Shown piece by piece: positions 36,651 through 48,338 of a DNA stretch of 64,000 nt (position 1 is its first letter; the number at the start of each line of letters is the position of its first letter). The notes beneath the pieces are model-generated. The model was given only the letters and a program-made list of their open reading frames with translations. It had not been told where the DNA came from and made no database searches. This DNA comes from Alectoria sarmentosa (taxonomy: Eukaryota; Ascomycota; Lecanoromycetes; Lecanorales; Parmeliaceae): NCBI GenBank assembly GCA_009733775.1, contig WOGZ01000098.1, positions 1 through 64,000 of the forward strand, written 5' to 3'. Made by a program: the position numbers and the translations under genes.

Positions 36651-37374
36651 CTAGCACGGAAAGCTGCATTGGAAGTAGACCCTCTCACCATCTAGCGGGT
36701 GTTCAGACTGAGTGCAGGCCACATTAGCCACCATTTCATTGCTCGGCGCGGCATCGAAGACCATCGGCGGCTGCACGAAAGGGTCTGCCGGACCAGGACC
36801 ATCGTAATCCATGTAGACGATGGGGTACAGGGGCCAACCAGGGTCCCTCATAGTCCATAGGTGGAACGGCTTTCCACCAACGGTCATGGTGATGTTGGTT
36901 TCCTTATCGCCTGTCTCACCACCCAATGCTGCAAGTGTCCCGTTCACTGCGCCCATATCATGGTTGGTATCGTCTCGGATTTGGACGCGGTAATCCTGCA
37001 GAGTGCCGGTGGTAACGGTATCCAGAACGTCCCTGAGGCTTTGTGAAACACATACATTGCATATGCCTTTGGCGTATTTGGAGCTGTTACTGGCGACGGG
37101 TGGAACGACCGGGACTGTCCAGCAGCTATGCTCGGCGATATCTACAACGGTGCCGGCTGTAAGAGTTATGTTTGCGGGCGGTGGAGAAGATCTAGATTAT
37201 CATGTCAGTCGAAGATAATTGGGTTTGGAATTGGCAGAACCCATACATGGTTATAGGAATGAATGCGGAGATGGATGGCGCAGTGTCGGTAAAATTGACA
37301 TTGCGGGTATTTTTATGATAGGCAACGACTTCGCCCGATGCAAGAAGAGAGGCAAGGAGGTGGGAAAGTTGCAT
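36651..37374 (-). CDS. Small secreted cysteine-containing protein
   Basis: Exons 37374-37247 and 37191-36651 give 222 aa. The N-terminus MQLSHLLASLLASGEVVA fits a signal peptide with cleavage after Ala. The mature part has six Cys (in HSCWT, GICNVC, VACTQ, FQCSFPC), enough for three disulfides, and at least four N-glycosylation sites (NFT, NIT, NSS, NGT). A Pro/Gly/Tyr-rich segment (PLYPIVYMDYDGPGPADP) lies in the middle, and the protein ends in Cys. No enzyme domain is recognised. Size, secretion and Cys content match candidate effectors or surface proteins of fungi; function unknown. Confidence 0.75.
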
Positions 37375-38512
37375 GATGATTAGAATTTTGCTGAGAGGGA
37401 AGGGGCCTGGGGTGGGATGTAGGACTTGGTGCTTGGTAGTGGAAATGGTGGTTATAGAGAAGGAAAGAAAGGTGGGAAAGTAGGAACGAAGCGCTCTTTA
37501 AGTACTCGAGAAAATGCCGCCTGTGCTTAGCGCTGGTAACTGTTTTGAAACTGAAGCATGGAAGCCAGTGATACTCAGGCAGACCAAACAAGGGGCTCTG
37601 TCTCACCCTTTCCAGGCGAGTATTGAGGGAGAGGTTCCTGTCCAGTATAACACGTCGTCTCCCCTCCATCCTCTGCCCGCTGCTGCTTTTTCAACGTAGG
37701 AGATGGTGCCCGAAACAAATCTGCATCTCAAACCGACTGGCGTATCAAGGGGCCTCGGTCGCAATCCCCAGAGGTTGAGTCAGCAGATGGCTGGTTGGTG
37801 TCAAAATCGCATCACCGAATCAAAAGCTGAAAGTAGTGAATGCATCAAGCTGTTTGTTCCATGGAAGTCCAGGAGTCGACAAGTCAAGCTGGAAATGCGC
37901 CCCTCTGCAGCGAGCCTTGCGGGCAGTGCAGCCTCTCTTGAAACACAGTTGCGACTCGGAGAATCAGATTCTAGCACCTCAAAACGAGCATGACTACAAC
38001 AAAATCAACTCTTGCCTGAATGGTTGGCTCCCTAGATCTATCTTATCGAGACGTAGATGGGCCATATTAGAGGTGGAAGAGCAGAGGAGGGAGGCGCTCA
38101 CCCGGACCTCTCTCTCTCTCTCTGCCGAAATGCTTTTAGCTCTAATAGTACATTAGTCCATCCTATGTTCTCATGCATCGCACCCGTCACCAGCATACAC
38201 AAAAGCATACCTAGTCAGTAAACAAGCGGTCGGGCCACCTTACCGCCGAAGAGCCATATGGGAATGTGCGATGATTATATGTATGGCGTTTTTCAATAGG
38301 CAAATGTTAGGTATAATTCAGTAGTTTGGGGTATGAAGTAGTAAGGTAATTTACCCGCGTCTTCAATGGGCAAAATTTGGGGTATAATTCAGTAATCGGG
38401 GGTATGAAGTTGTAATTTATGCATGTTTTGGGGTATCGTTCTTTACTCTTGACCGATTCCTTTTCACTTCCACCTTCCTTTCCACCTCTTTCACCCCACA
38501 ACTATCCACGCA
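37375..38512. other. Shared upstream region of divergent genes
   Basis: 1.1 kb between the start codons of the secreted protein (minus) and the 38513 gene (plus). It includes a CT repeat near 38,108-38,121 and the 70-bp duplication at 38,292-38,417. No gene seen. Confidence 0.4.
38292..38417 (+). repeat. 70-bp tandem duplication upstream of the 38513 gene
   Basis: Two imperfect copies offset by 70 bp, starting TTCAATAGGCAAA (38292) and TTCAATGGGCAAA (38362), each followed by GGTATAATTCAGTA and GGGGTATGAAGT. They end about 95 bp before the start codon, so they lie in the promoter or 5' leader. Confidence 0.75.
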
Positions 38513-40006
38513 ATGGACGATTTATTGGATAATTTTGCCACTAATCGGCTCGACTCACCGCCTGAGGAGACCTACAAATATCACTTCGTGGAAGACAGCC
38601 CCCCAGCATCGGAACATGCCATGCCCGTGCGCCCCGAGACCCCTGCTACGCTGAACCATGATGACAAGGTCATCACTAGTGAGGACGAGGATGAAGGAGA
38701 CTACAATGCCGATGTCGACGAGGATGACGACGAGAGCGATGACGTCCAGGATGAGCTGAATGGTTTTGCTCAACACCTCCAGCGACTCCATCGCCAAGAC
38801 ATGGAGAGAGATGAGTTACTCACTCAATTACATCAGGAAAATCGATATTTGAAGAGAGCGTTGAAGAAAAGTACTCCGGGCGGTAATCCAAGGGCGGAAG
38901 CCGCTGAGCGAAGCTTGTTCCAGATTCGCAAGACCATGGTAAGTCTCGCTATCAAAACAGTACCTCTCAGGTTGCGTACCGCGCTCTCTCACATCTGCTT
39001 CTTCAGCAATCCCGCCAAGTCCTCCCTCCTCTAACGTGTGTCCTCTTAGGAAAGAAATCCCTACGCATACGTTCTCATCGACGGAAAGGGTTACAAGGTC
39101 AGCATGCCCACCGCTTGTCACGTTTTAGAAACCTCTGTCCCACCGTTTGTCACGTTTTAGAAACATCTGTCTCGCCGACTGTCACGTTCTAGAAGCATCT
39201 GTCCCATCGCTTGTCACGTTTTAGAAAGATCTGTCCCACCGTTTGTCACGTTTTAGAAACATCCTTCCCACCGCTTGTCACGTTTTTAAGGCAAGAGGCA
39301 TCTGTTGACAGTCATTACCGCAGATTCACGAAGACCTCCTTCAATTGGGCAAGAGGGGAGGGGCCGAAGCCGCAGATCGAATGCGGGCTGAAGTATCCAA
39401 TTATCTTCAGCAGTTCGGCGACGCCGACGCCGGAGAATGGAAGATTATGGTGCACCTGTATATCGACGTCGAAGGCTTATTGGCTCGCTGCGGCAATAAC
39501 GAATTCCGTTTGAAAGATGGAGAAGTGCGAGACTTCATGCTTGGATTTACCCAAGCTCAACCGCTTTTCATGATTGTGGACGTGGGACATGATTCGGAAA
39601 GATTGTCGCGCAAGGTAGAAGGTAACGTCTGTCTGACTGTTGTCGATATTCGGGGTTCTCAGCCATGTTGCTGACATACTCAGAAATGTTTCACCTTTTC
39701 GCCAACAACGTTCAATGCAAACACGTCATCTTCGGTTGTTGCCATGACGTTGCGTACGCAGCTGCACTGGAGTCATATGCCTTCAACCCTATCGCCGCCT
39801 CCAAGATCACTCTGCTCGAATCATCGTACGAAGACAATTCATATTTCGGGAGTCTGCCCTTCAATTCAGTGGAATTCTCTCACGTCTTTCGGTCCACACC
39901 CTACGAGAGAACGGATTTGTTGGTCGGGGACGGCGATTACATGCAGGATTTTTCAAAACAATCTGATTCAAACGAGGGGGATGAAACCCTCGCAAAAAGA
40001 AAATGA
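38513..40006 (+). CDS. C-x8-C-x5-C-x3-H zinc-finger-family protein, lacking the finger
   Basis: Exons 38513-38938, 39050-39097, 39324-39621 and 39684-40006 give 364 aa. An acidic N-terminus (SEDEDEGDYNADVDEDDDES) is followed by a coiled coil (~85-130). Then comes the conserved fungal domain: NPYAYVLIDGKGYK, then WKIMVHLYIDVEGLLARC, FMLGFTQAQPLFMIVDVG and CKHVIFGCCHDVAYAAALE. Relatives usually carry CCCH zinc fingers near the C-terminus; here the protein ends in a Ser/Asp-rich tail (SNEGDETLAKRK) with none. Intron 2 is long because it holds a minisatellite. The domain fold suggests a nuclease- or NYN-like core, which is inference only. Confidence 0.75.
39103..39290 (+). repeat. 32-bp minisatellite inside an intron
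   Basis: Six copies with exact 32-bp period; GTCACGTTTTAG or its variants start at 39117, 39149, 39181, 39213, 39245 and 39277. The unit core is CCACCGTTTGTCACGTTTTA followed by GAAACATCTGTC. The whole array lies between the donor at 39098 and the acceptor at 39323. Adjacent units touch, with no unique spacers. Confidence 0.92.
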
Positions 40007-40427
40007 GGATGGAAAGACACGATGAGCAAGGACAAATTGGCGAGCAGGAACAAAAGATTTCATAGCAGCAGGGAGGTAAGATACCATCGCTGTTGCTATT
40101 CCAAGGCGCGAAAGGTGCTGCTGGTACAGGTGAAGTATGTGGATCTGCCCTCATGAACAGGTGCTGCTTCGGTTCTAGAGGATGCGTTCAGCTAGAAAGA
40201 CGAGGCGTACGGGTTCTTAAAGACCTAAGAGTTCCATACAAAAAGTTCTTCCACACCTATTCAGCATGTATAGAGGCTCTAGACCTAGCGTAGTGGATGA
40301 CGGAAGATTTTAGCGACCGATGACAGTCTATTTCGCAAAAGGGATGGAGGGTATATATAGTAGGGGGTGTCGTTTCCATATATCCTATCGACCGAATGCT
40401 CCAGTCATTCGCCTTTCCAAATCTCAA
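40007..40427. other. Convergent 3' intergenic region
   Basis: 421 bp between the stops of two convergent genes. Nothing else recognised. Confidence 0.5.
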
Positions 40428-43400
40428 TCACTGACCGCGTGCTCCAGTCGCCACCGATTGCTCAGGCTCATAGCGCATCGTCTCGCTCAGCGTCTTCCAC
40501 GCCTTCCTCGCAGCCGCCACATGCAACGGTAGCACGCCCTTGACCGAATGCACGACCCCTCTCACCCTCGCCAGCGTTGCCAGGTTCCTATACAGACCCA
40601 GCACCTCCTTCAGCACGGCTTTGTACGGCTTCTGCCCGTGGATGAGGTTCACGCCAAGCGCTATCAATCCATCTTCGTCTCTCGCTCCGGCTCTTTTGAC
40701 CAGAAAGCCGCTGGCCAGGGATGGGGTATTGAGGTCGTCGAGGATGCCGTCCATTATGACGCCCCACGTCTCGTCGGTGACGTCGATAAGTCTGGCTTCG
40801 GAGTCGTGGTCACCGAAAGCGGCGTTGGCCGGAGGCGTCCCGCCTTGCGCAACGTTTCCGGCCGGTGTCAAGCCAAGACCTGTGATGTCGGGCGAAGGGG
40901 CGTTTGTTTGAGGGGTAGCTGGGGTAGCTCCAGGGGTCGCCAAGAGGCCAGGAGCCAGATCGGAGGAGCTTCGTTGGAGGTCTGAATAAGGGAAAGTCAG
41001 GAGGGGTTTAGCGTCGACAGTGAGGATGGTGCAGGAGGTCGATGGCCTGCTGGAGTCGGCGAGGGCCCGTAGCCAGACTATGTATGACGTCAGTCTTTGC
41101 AAGCAAAATAGAAGGCTCGGGTATTCACCATCATTCTCCATCTTGGGCACTGGACTATCTTTGCATATGAAGATTCGCCAGGGCGCATTCGGTGGATTTA
41201 GCATCTCAAAAGAAGTCTCCAAGATCTCTTTAGCAGACTCATAGAACGGCTTCCACGGTTTCTCCTCATCCTTCCCAAGCCAGTAACACGCATCCCATGA
41301 TAGGACGCCCAGGTTGTCTGTCCACGATGCTATAAGCCACTCGTTAGTAGCAGTCCAAGTATATGACACGTGCACACAATTGTCCGATTGCATAAATGGG
41401 GCCGAGCTTTCCGAGACCAGCTTGAAGTCGATTGTCTTGGGCACCGCTTTTGCGAGACGAACCGCTGGTGCACCCATGAAGTACGGTTCTCGACCACATT
41501 CGTTGTATACCTCGAAAGCAAGCCTCCTGTAGTCTGTAGGAGATCGCACGACTATACATTCGGGACTCCATACCAGGGCAAGCGGGACTATTTGAATCAC
41601 CAAGTCGTTGTACTTTTCGAGCCGGCGTTTCTCCAGCGCCGCATGATAAGAGCTGGGAAGTCTTAACAAGGCGTCACAAAGCCCAGGCAGGTATTGCTGG
41701 TCGTCGAAAGGGTTGATAATGTAGACAACGATTGTGCCGCTTTGAAGTCCGAGTCCAGGGAGCTTGGTTCCAAGCCCCTCGCACGTGGAAGCGATATTTT
41801 GAAGAAAACTGTCCGGTGTAGTCGCATCCATGAGCGCGGTGACGATACGCTCGCTATGATCGGTAATAGAAGCGCCAAGGTCGTGTGAGCCCAGGTTACA
41901 GCTCTGATATGCGGCTTTGGTCATGTTGAGAAAAGCCATAACCCCTTCTTCGATATACTTGTTTTTTGGACACACGCAAAAGACATCAATATCTTTAGTC
42001 TCATGAGACGGTCCTAAGCTAAGTTCCTCCCAAAAGGACAACGCGGAGGCCGAGATTTCGGTTGATACACCATTGCGCCGAATGCGGGTGTAAGGACTGT
42101 CGAGCTTGAAAATAGACTGTCTCATGGCAGTGATTCCTCCAGCCATGTGGGTAGGCTTAAGGCTCCTTTGATTTAATATTGCTTCCTCCCTCGACACAGT
42201 AGCTTGGTTCTTCTCGTTTAGACTGACATATTCTTTGAGGCTGCAGCCCTTGCTGGTTGGGAAGAAGGTTGATGACAAGCGTGTCATCGTATTGTGGAGT
42301 GAACGGTCTGGTACAATTTCTCTCACCGTATTTGTTTCTTCGGAAGTTCCGGTCTGTGATTGAAAGAGTCCAGATACTGCTTGGTGAGCTACCAGTCGAG
42401 CCACTTCGACAAAGGCCTGCTTTCGACCTGTGAAAGATGGTTTTGGACGCTCATGAAATCGAGGCTCAAGATCTGACGTATTATTCGTCTGTTCAAGGGC
42501 ATTAGGCGCCGGTACAGCTGACGCAGGATCGTCCAGTTCGGTCTGAGTAGAACCTGCCGGGCTGTCTGCTAGAAGGATTGAAGACGACGGTGTTACAGGG
42601 TGGTCATTTTCATCAAGCTGTTCTCGCTTTCTTTTTCGTGATGGTTCTACTTGTGATTCGAGGGAAGGATCCATTGCGTTGTGACCATCAGAGCTTTCTG
42701 GGGAAAAAGCGCCTTCCTCTTCGTCATCTGATTCGTCAGAACTTAGCGACAGCTCAACCCCGCAGATTAGTGTGAAGGAACTGACCTATATCCATACTCT
42801 CTTCCATTGGGGACTTCTCCGGGTAGGCGCTGAATTTCGAAAATCGATTTTCACTATATGAAGGAAGATCTCCACGTTTGGTATGTATTGGCAGCTCATC
42901 CACATCAAAGGCGAATCGGCCCTGGATGTTGTACTTTTCGTCAAATTTGAATGTAGATCCTTGAAATGGCACATGTTCAAAAGAGCCTCTTTGGCCTGTA
43001 TGTAAATCTTGGAAAGTCGTTCCGATATGAAGGTCCAGTTGTCCATAATCGATGTTTTCTTTGTTGACGGTAGATTCTAAAGCCTTATCATAGGCTCTGT
43101 CTGGCGAATTGTTGTCTGTCGTCGATAATACATGGTCGTTTTCTTTCAAGGGTGAGCGAAGCCCTGAATACTCACACGGGCGTTGGAAGAACAGGCAGTC
43201 TGGTAAAAGAATTTCGTACCTTGTTTGACGATTTTATCTTGTTGAGCCTCAAAAATATCTCGATCTGACCCGCTGTTACGTCTTTCGTACGGCGTCGTTC
43301 TCAGCTCCTGTTCATTGAATGCCGCGGCGTGGTCTGTCGTCTCGTTTGTGTCGTCTAGGGTCATTGCCTGACCTGTCTCCCGCAAATCCTCGTCAATCAT

Positions 43401-45087
43401 ATCCGGCTCATCAAAGAAACTGAAGTCTGCTTCAGTAAGGCCATTTGACGCAAACATATCAATATCCATGTCTCCGAAGAGGTCGTCGTCTTCCTGTCCG
43501 TCATAGTCGCCACGCGCCTCGTCGCTTGGCTGTAATTCCTTTTCTTCCTCGTCGTAATCACCGGATCGTAGATTGTTGGAGTTTGATGATCCTAGAAGTC
43601 CTGGCGGTAGTCCATCCGGTGGTGTGGGATAAACTCCGCTCACATCTTGCGGAGTGACGCCTGGATCCATCTGGATTTCCAAGGAAGACAAAGCGTCTTC
43701 ATCGTCCGTGTCTTCAACATCTTTCATCACCTGAGCTCCTCGATCCTCTTCCTGCATCCTAGCTTGTAATGCCTCCGTGCGCGCAGCTTTTCCCAAGAAC
43801 CATGACTCAGCTTCCTCCAAGGGGTCCATGGAGCCATCGAGGATAGACCAGTCAAATGATTGTCCATCTTTGCCACTGACTAGTGTCATCACATCCTTGC
43901 AGAGGCAAAGTCGGGCTGGCCACAGTGACACCGCGGAGCCGACGGATGAATTTGATTCACGTCCCATCTGCACCCGAACCCACGTTACGTTCTGCAAATT
44001 CCTTGTTCCTTGTTGTGCTAGACGCGATAATATAGTATCCTTTGCTTGCGCAATCGATTTGCGCTGGACATCGCTTTTGGGAGGGTCTTCCGTTCCAACA
44101 TACTGGCACCTGATCCCGAAGGGCGCGAGTAGTAAAGGTGATCCGACTGCCAATCCTGTCAAGATTTCGTCATTTAGAAGCATCGCAGACACCCTAGTAT
44201 ACCTTGGCAACCGGTCTTGGAAGAATGAGATCAGCAAGGTTCCGGATGAAAGCCACTTGACGTTGAAGGAAAGCTTTATCGTTGTTGCGACCCACGATCG
44301 TAACTCTACACTCTCAAAGAGATCATCGCTCAGCGTCCGCGCGTCTATACACTCGAATGGCCCGACTTGGATCCATCCTTGTTCCTTCCCCAAAGCATGC
44401 GAAAGAGAACAAGATACCGCAGAGATCAGATTCGAATAGACCTCGGAGACAGAGTGGTCCTGGCTAGCACCCGATGTTTCCTTTCTCTTATGATCCGGCT
44501 CAGTAATCGAAGATTGTGTGTTAGAGCTTGCGTTGGAGCCATAGGTTTGTGTATTCAGCTCTCCAATTGCTGCAGAGACTGATGAGGTGGAACGCGCTGT
44601 TTTGATCGGAGGTGGAGCTGACATGTTGGAGCTTGAAGCAGCAACCACGTTCCCTGAGCGCATATGTCCAACGTGTGTGCCTTCTCAACTCGGTCAGCGA
44701 TCGTGCCTCGTAGAAGTACGCAGATGATTTCACTTTCGAGGCCATCTAGATCCTGAGCGATGCTTTCGTCTAGAGCTTGCGACAGGCTGAAGATCCACAC
44801 GCCAACTTTGTCTTTGTCAAGAAGAACGTGGCGTCCATCCTCGCGCAGTTTATGTTCCGCTGATTGTAGAAGGTGCGCTAAATCCTCTTCGTCTTCTTCC
44901 TCGCTCGAGGAAGGATTCTGGCAATCCGAATCATCCGACTCATCCTTGGGCCTTTGGGTGTAGAAGGCCCAATGTATCTCTTTAATGTCCCCCTAGAGAA
45001 TAATGAGCACCTGAAAGCATGATCAGAGAACCGTGAAATACTCACAACCTGGAAGACGTTGGTGGCTATGTCATTAGGGAAGTCCAT
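40428..45087 (-). CDS. MED13: Mediator complex subunit 13 (kinase module)
   Basis: Large subunit of the CDK8 kinase module of Mediator, which modulates RNA polymerase II transcription in the nucleus (Srb9/Ssn2 in yeast). Exons 45087-45046, 44992-44734, 44653-43220, 43163-42786, 42727-41129 and 41077-40428 give 1,453 aa. N-terminus MDFPNDIATNVFQVGDIKEI fits the family start; an ATG four codons earlier (45099) is possible. The family hallmark DIDMFASNGLTEADFSFFDE lies at ~495. The C-terminal domain (~850-1430) has PWRIFICKDSPVPKMEND and SEARLIDVTDETWGVIMDGI, then SLASGFLVKRAGARDEDG and LGLYRNLATLARVRG. A short fifth intron (41078-41128) is required by the domain even though the frame stays open through it. 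Long Ser/Asp/Glu-rich linkers between domains look disordered. Confidence 0.9.
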
Positions 45088-45457
45088 GCCCCCTGTCATG
45101 TGCCAATCGGCGCTGCGACTTGTAGCAACTCATAGAATGGGTGTGTGCTGTTGAAGTGCTTCGCCTTGGGCAGATGAGGAACATTCTGAAGACTTGGAAA
45201 GGTAGGGATTGGGTGCACAATGCAATTGATTGGTGACCAAGATGGTGCGCATTCGAGCAATGTGGATCCCTCTCGTTATCCAAGAATGCCGCGACCCTGC
45301 GTAGATCTTCGGTTCGAGAAGCCTCGAGAATTAGCGCCGGGTGCAGCCGCTGCCACGCATGATGCCGCATTGCAGAGTTTGAATGTGAAGGTTTTTTATG
45401 TGAATATTACATACACATTTTGTACGCTCTCCCTACATTCTCACAGTACACGCCGCC
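45088..45457. promoter_or_regulatory. Bidirectional promoter region MED13/ENP2
   Basis: 370 bp between the start codons of two divergent housekeeping genes. ENP2 has a strong start context, CGCCGCCATG. A pyrimidine-rich stretch with TACGCTCTCCCTACATTCTC directly precedes ENP2. Confidence 0.55.
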
Positions 45458-47698
45458 ATGAAAATTAGTAATCACTCTGCTGTTCCAGTCTATACCATCT
45501 CAGGCTCTTCCACGGCGAGACCTCTTCCCGAATGGCTGGCCAGAAAACGAAAAAGAAGTCTAAAACATGATCCCGAGTATGCCAGTCGTATTGAGCTACT
45601 CCAGGACTTCGAATTCGACGAGTCCAGTCAGTGTGTGAGGGTGAGTGACGATGGACAATGGGTGATGAGCACGGGTACGTCTTCGACTACACTGTATGCC
45701 TGCGTTCTACCATGCTGGTAGCGATTGTAGAGAACGAGTACTGATTGTTTGTCAGGAACCTATAAGCCGCAGATACATACACACTACCTACCCCATTTGT
45801 CTCTATCCTTTGCCCGCCATACCATATCTCTCAACACCACCTTCCTCTTATTATCTACAGACTACTCCAAATCACTTCACTTGCAGGCAGACCGTTCCCT
45901 CGAATTCCACACCCCCCTTGGATGCCACCATACCACCAGGCTCCCACGATATGGGAGAGATCTCAAATATGACAAGAGATCTGCAGAAGCACTGATCCCC
46001 GCTGTTGGGGTCAATGAGAACGGCAACGGGGAAGTCTTCAGGTTGAATCTAGAAGCGGGAAGGTACATGCGAGGATATGAAGTCGATGTTGGTGGTGACG
46101 ACTTTACGTCCAGCGGCGGTGGTGCACTGCAGGGTGGAATTGGCGCGGGGAGCGTTAATACTGCTGCGATCGCAGAGGAATCGCATGGACTGCTGGCTTT
46201 CGGAACATCACTTGGTACTGTGGAATTTTGGGATCAACGCTCAAGAGGTCGAGTTGGCATCTTGCAAAGTCCCACAAAGTCAAGCCCGATCGATGGAAAG
46301 CAGGAGATTACAGCTATGGAGTTCGACCGCTCCGGATTGGGTATAGCAACAGGATCTTCCACAGGATTAATAAGTCTTTACGATCTCCGTTCACCTGCTC
46401 CGTTTCTAAAAAAAGACCAAGGCTACGGTTACCCAATACAGACGCTCATCTACCTCACATCCTCTAGTTCAACTCGGGCACAGACTGCTGAACCCAAGAT
46501 ACTCTCAGCAGACAAAAGGATCATCAAAATCTGGGATCAGCGAGATGGATCGCCCTGGACATCTGTTGAGCCTGCTGTGGATATCAACTCAGTAGCGTGG
46601 TGCAAAGACTCTGGAATGATCTTAACTGCGAATGAAGGACGGCAGCAGCATAGTTTCCTAATACCACAGCTTGGACCAGCTCCCAAATGGTGCTCATTCC
46701 TTGACAATCTTGTGGAGGAGATGGCGGAGGACCCAAACGATCCCAATGCGTTCACTAGCCAGAAAGCTGGCGAAGTCTATGACAACTACAAATTTTTGAC
46801 CATGCAGCAGCTCCAGTCGCTGAATCTCGCCCATTTGGTAGGGACTACCAGTCTGCTCCGCCCCTACATGCACGGCTACTTTGTGGCGCAACGGCTCTAC
46901 GAAGAAGCGAAGCTGATCGCAGATCCATTTGTGTGGGAGGAAGAACGAAACAAAAGAGTGAAGAACAAGATCGATACAGAGAGAGAAAGCAGGATCAGAG
47001 GCAACAAAAAAGTCACAGCCAAGGTCAACAAGAAGCTGGCAGAGAAGTTGATGGAGCGAGCAGAACGAGAAGAGCGAAGACAGGCGCAGAGGGTACTTGA
47101 AAAGGGCGGAGACGATGACAATATTGAGGATGCCACCGCAACGGCTGGTATGGAGGAGAAACCCTCTGGTAACTTGCTGGCAGACCCTCGTTTCTCCAAG
47201 CTGTTCCAAGACGAAGACTTCGCCATAGACGAGCGTTCACGAGAGTTCCAGTTGTTGAACCCAAACACGAAGCCAGGGCCGATTGAGCCTACCGACGGCA
47301 ACGAGCGCAAACTGACGGCTGTGGAGGAAGAGGCTCTAAATGAGATACCCAGATCCGACTCTGAATTGTCTGATGAAGAAGAGGACGCGCCCAAGACCAA
47401 AGACAGTGGACGGATCTCTTCGATCTCTTACAGGAAATCCGGTCACCGACCTCAACAGCCCCAGATGCGAGTAACTTCCTCAAGGAAGCCTCAACAAGCG
47501 CGAGACCGCTCTTTCGGATCACGAACTGAGCGGAGCAAACCCACAAAGACCAAAACGAGTACGGTCGTAGGGGAGCGGGAGATCACCTTTGCCCCGGAGA
47601 GGAAGAAGAAGGCCCAAAAGGTGGAGACTACAGGGGCAGACCGAAGACGGGACAAGGGAAGGAGAAGTGCGAGTGGGAATGTGTTCAGGAACATGTGA
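45458..47698 (+). CDS. ENP2: Ribosome biogenesis protein ENP2 / NOL10
   Basis: Nucleolar WD-repeat protein of the small-subunit processome, needed for 18S rRNA maturation. Exons 45458-45674 and 45756-47698 give 719 aa. The N-terminus has STARPLPEWLARKRKRSLK and WVMSTGTYKPQI, typical of the family, then WD-repeat propeller segments (LLAFGTSLGTVEFWDQRSRG, GSSTGLISLYDLRSP, RIIKIWDQRDGSPW). Then come FLDNLVEEMAEDP and the NUC153 motif DPRFSKLFQDEDFAIDE (~549). The C-terminal tail is basic and Lys/Arg-rich. The intron position after the STG codons is supported by protein continuity. It diverges from MED13. Confidence 0.95.
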
Positions 47699-48338
47699 CG
47701 TACCTATAGCGCCGATATGATACCCATTGACTGCGAGTTCATCACTGCAGTACGTCGCCCCGTCTGGCTGCCGGGCTGCGAGGCTACGAGACTGCATGTT
47801 ACAAAACGTTGTGAAATTTCACTACATGTCCCCTACATCCCGCATGATCATACTCAAGCACAGCATATGCGTTTGCTTTAGGGTACTTCGCACTCGTCAC
47901 GAACACTCTGGCAGAGTAATGCTACCATCTAGGGATAACGTTCAGGCTCCTTTGCCCTTGCGTGGGCGCCTTTCCTGATAGCCTCGCGTGGTTATATCAA
48001 ATCTTCCAAGACGGCAGATCGTCTACAGGGAGAATTGATAGTACAGTAGGTTTGACTACTTACAGACATTCTGATACGGTCAGTACTGCGAGTCTGCGTG
48101 CTATGTGCTTTCATTTTGTACAAGATCGAGGGGACAGGTCCCGACCATCATCCGTCACCTCTGCTAAATATTAGATATGAGGTGGGCTTTCCGTTCGGAG
48201 ATGAAATAACTCTTGGAGTAATTTGGTTTTGCATCGGACTTACGGTGTAGTTGATGATGTTACATTATAGCAAGGATCTAGACTCGTTCTTGTCCAAATG
48301 TACGCTAACGTGCGTTCTTAGGAACACACTCTCAGTAT
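47699..48338. other. Intergenic, nothing recognised
   Basis: 640 bp of 3' flank of ENP2 running up to the first readable homology of the HET remnant. No feature seen. Confidence 0.5.

Noticed and set aside
39103..39290. CRISPR-like array
   Set aside because: Units abut directly with no unique spacers, and the host is a fungus; this is a minisatellite.
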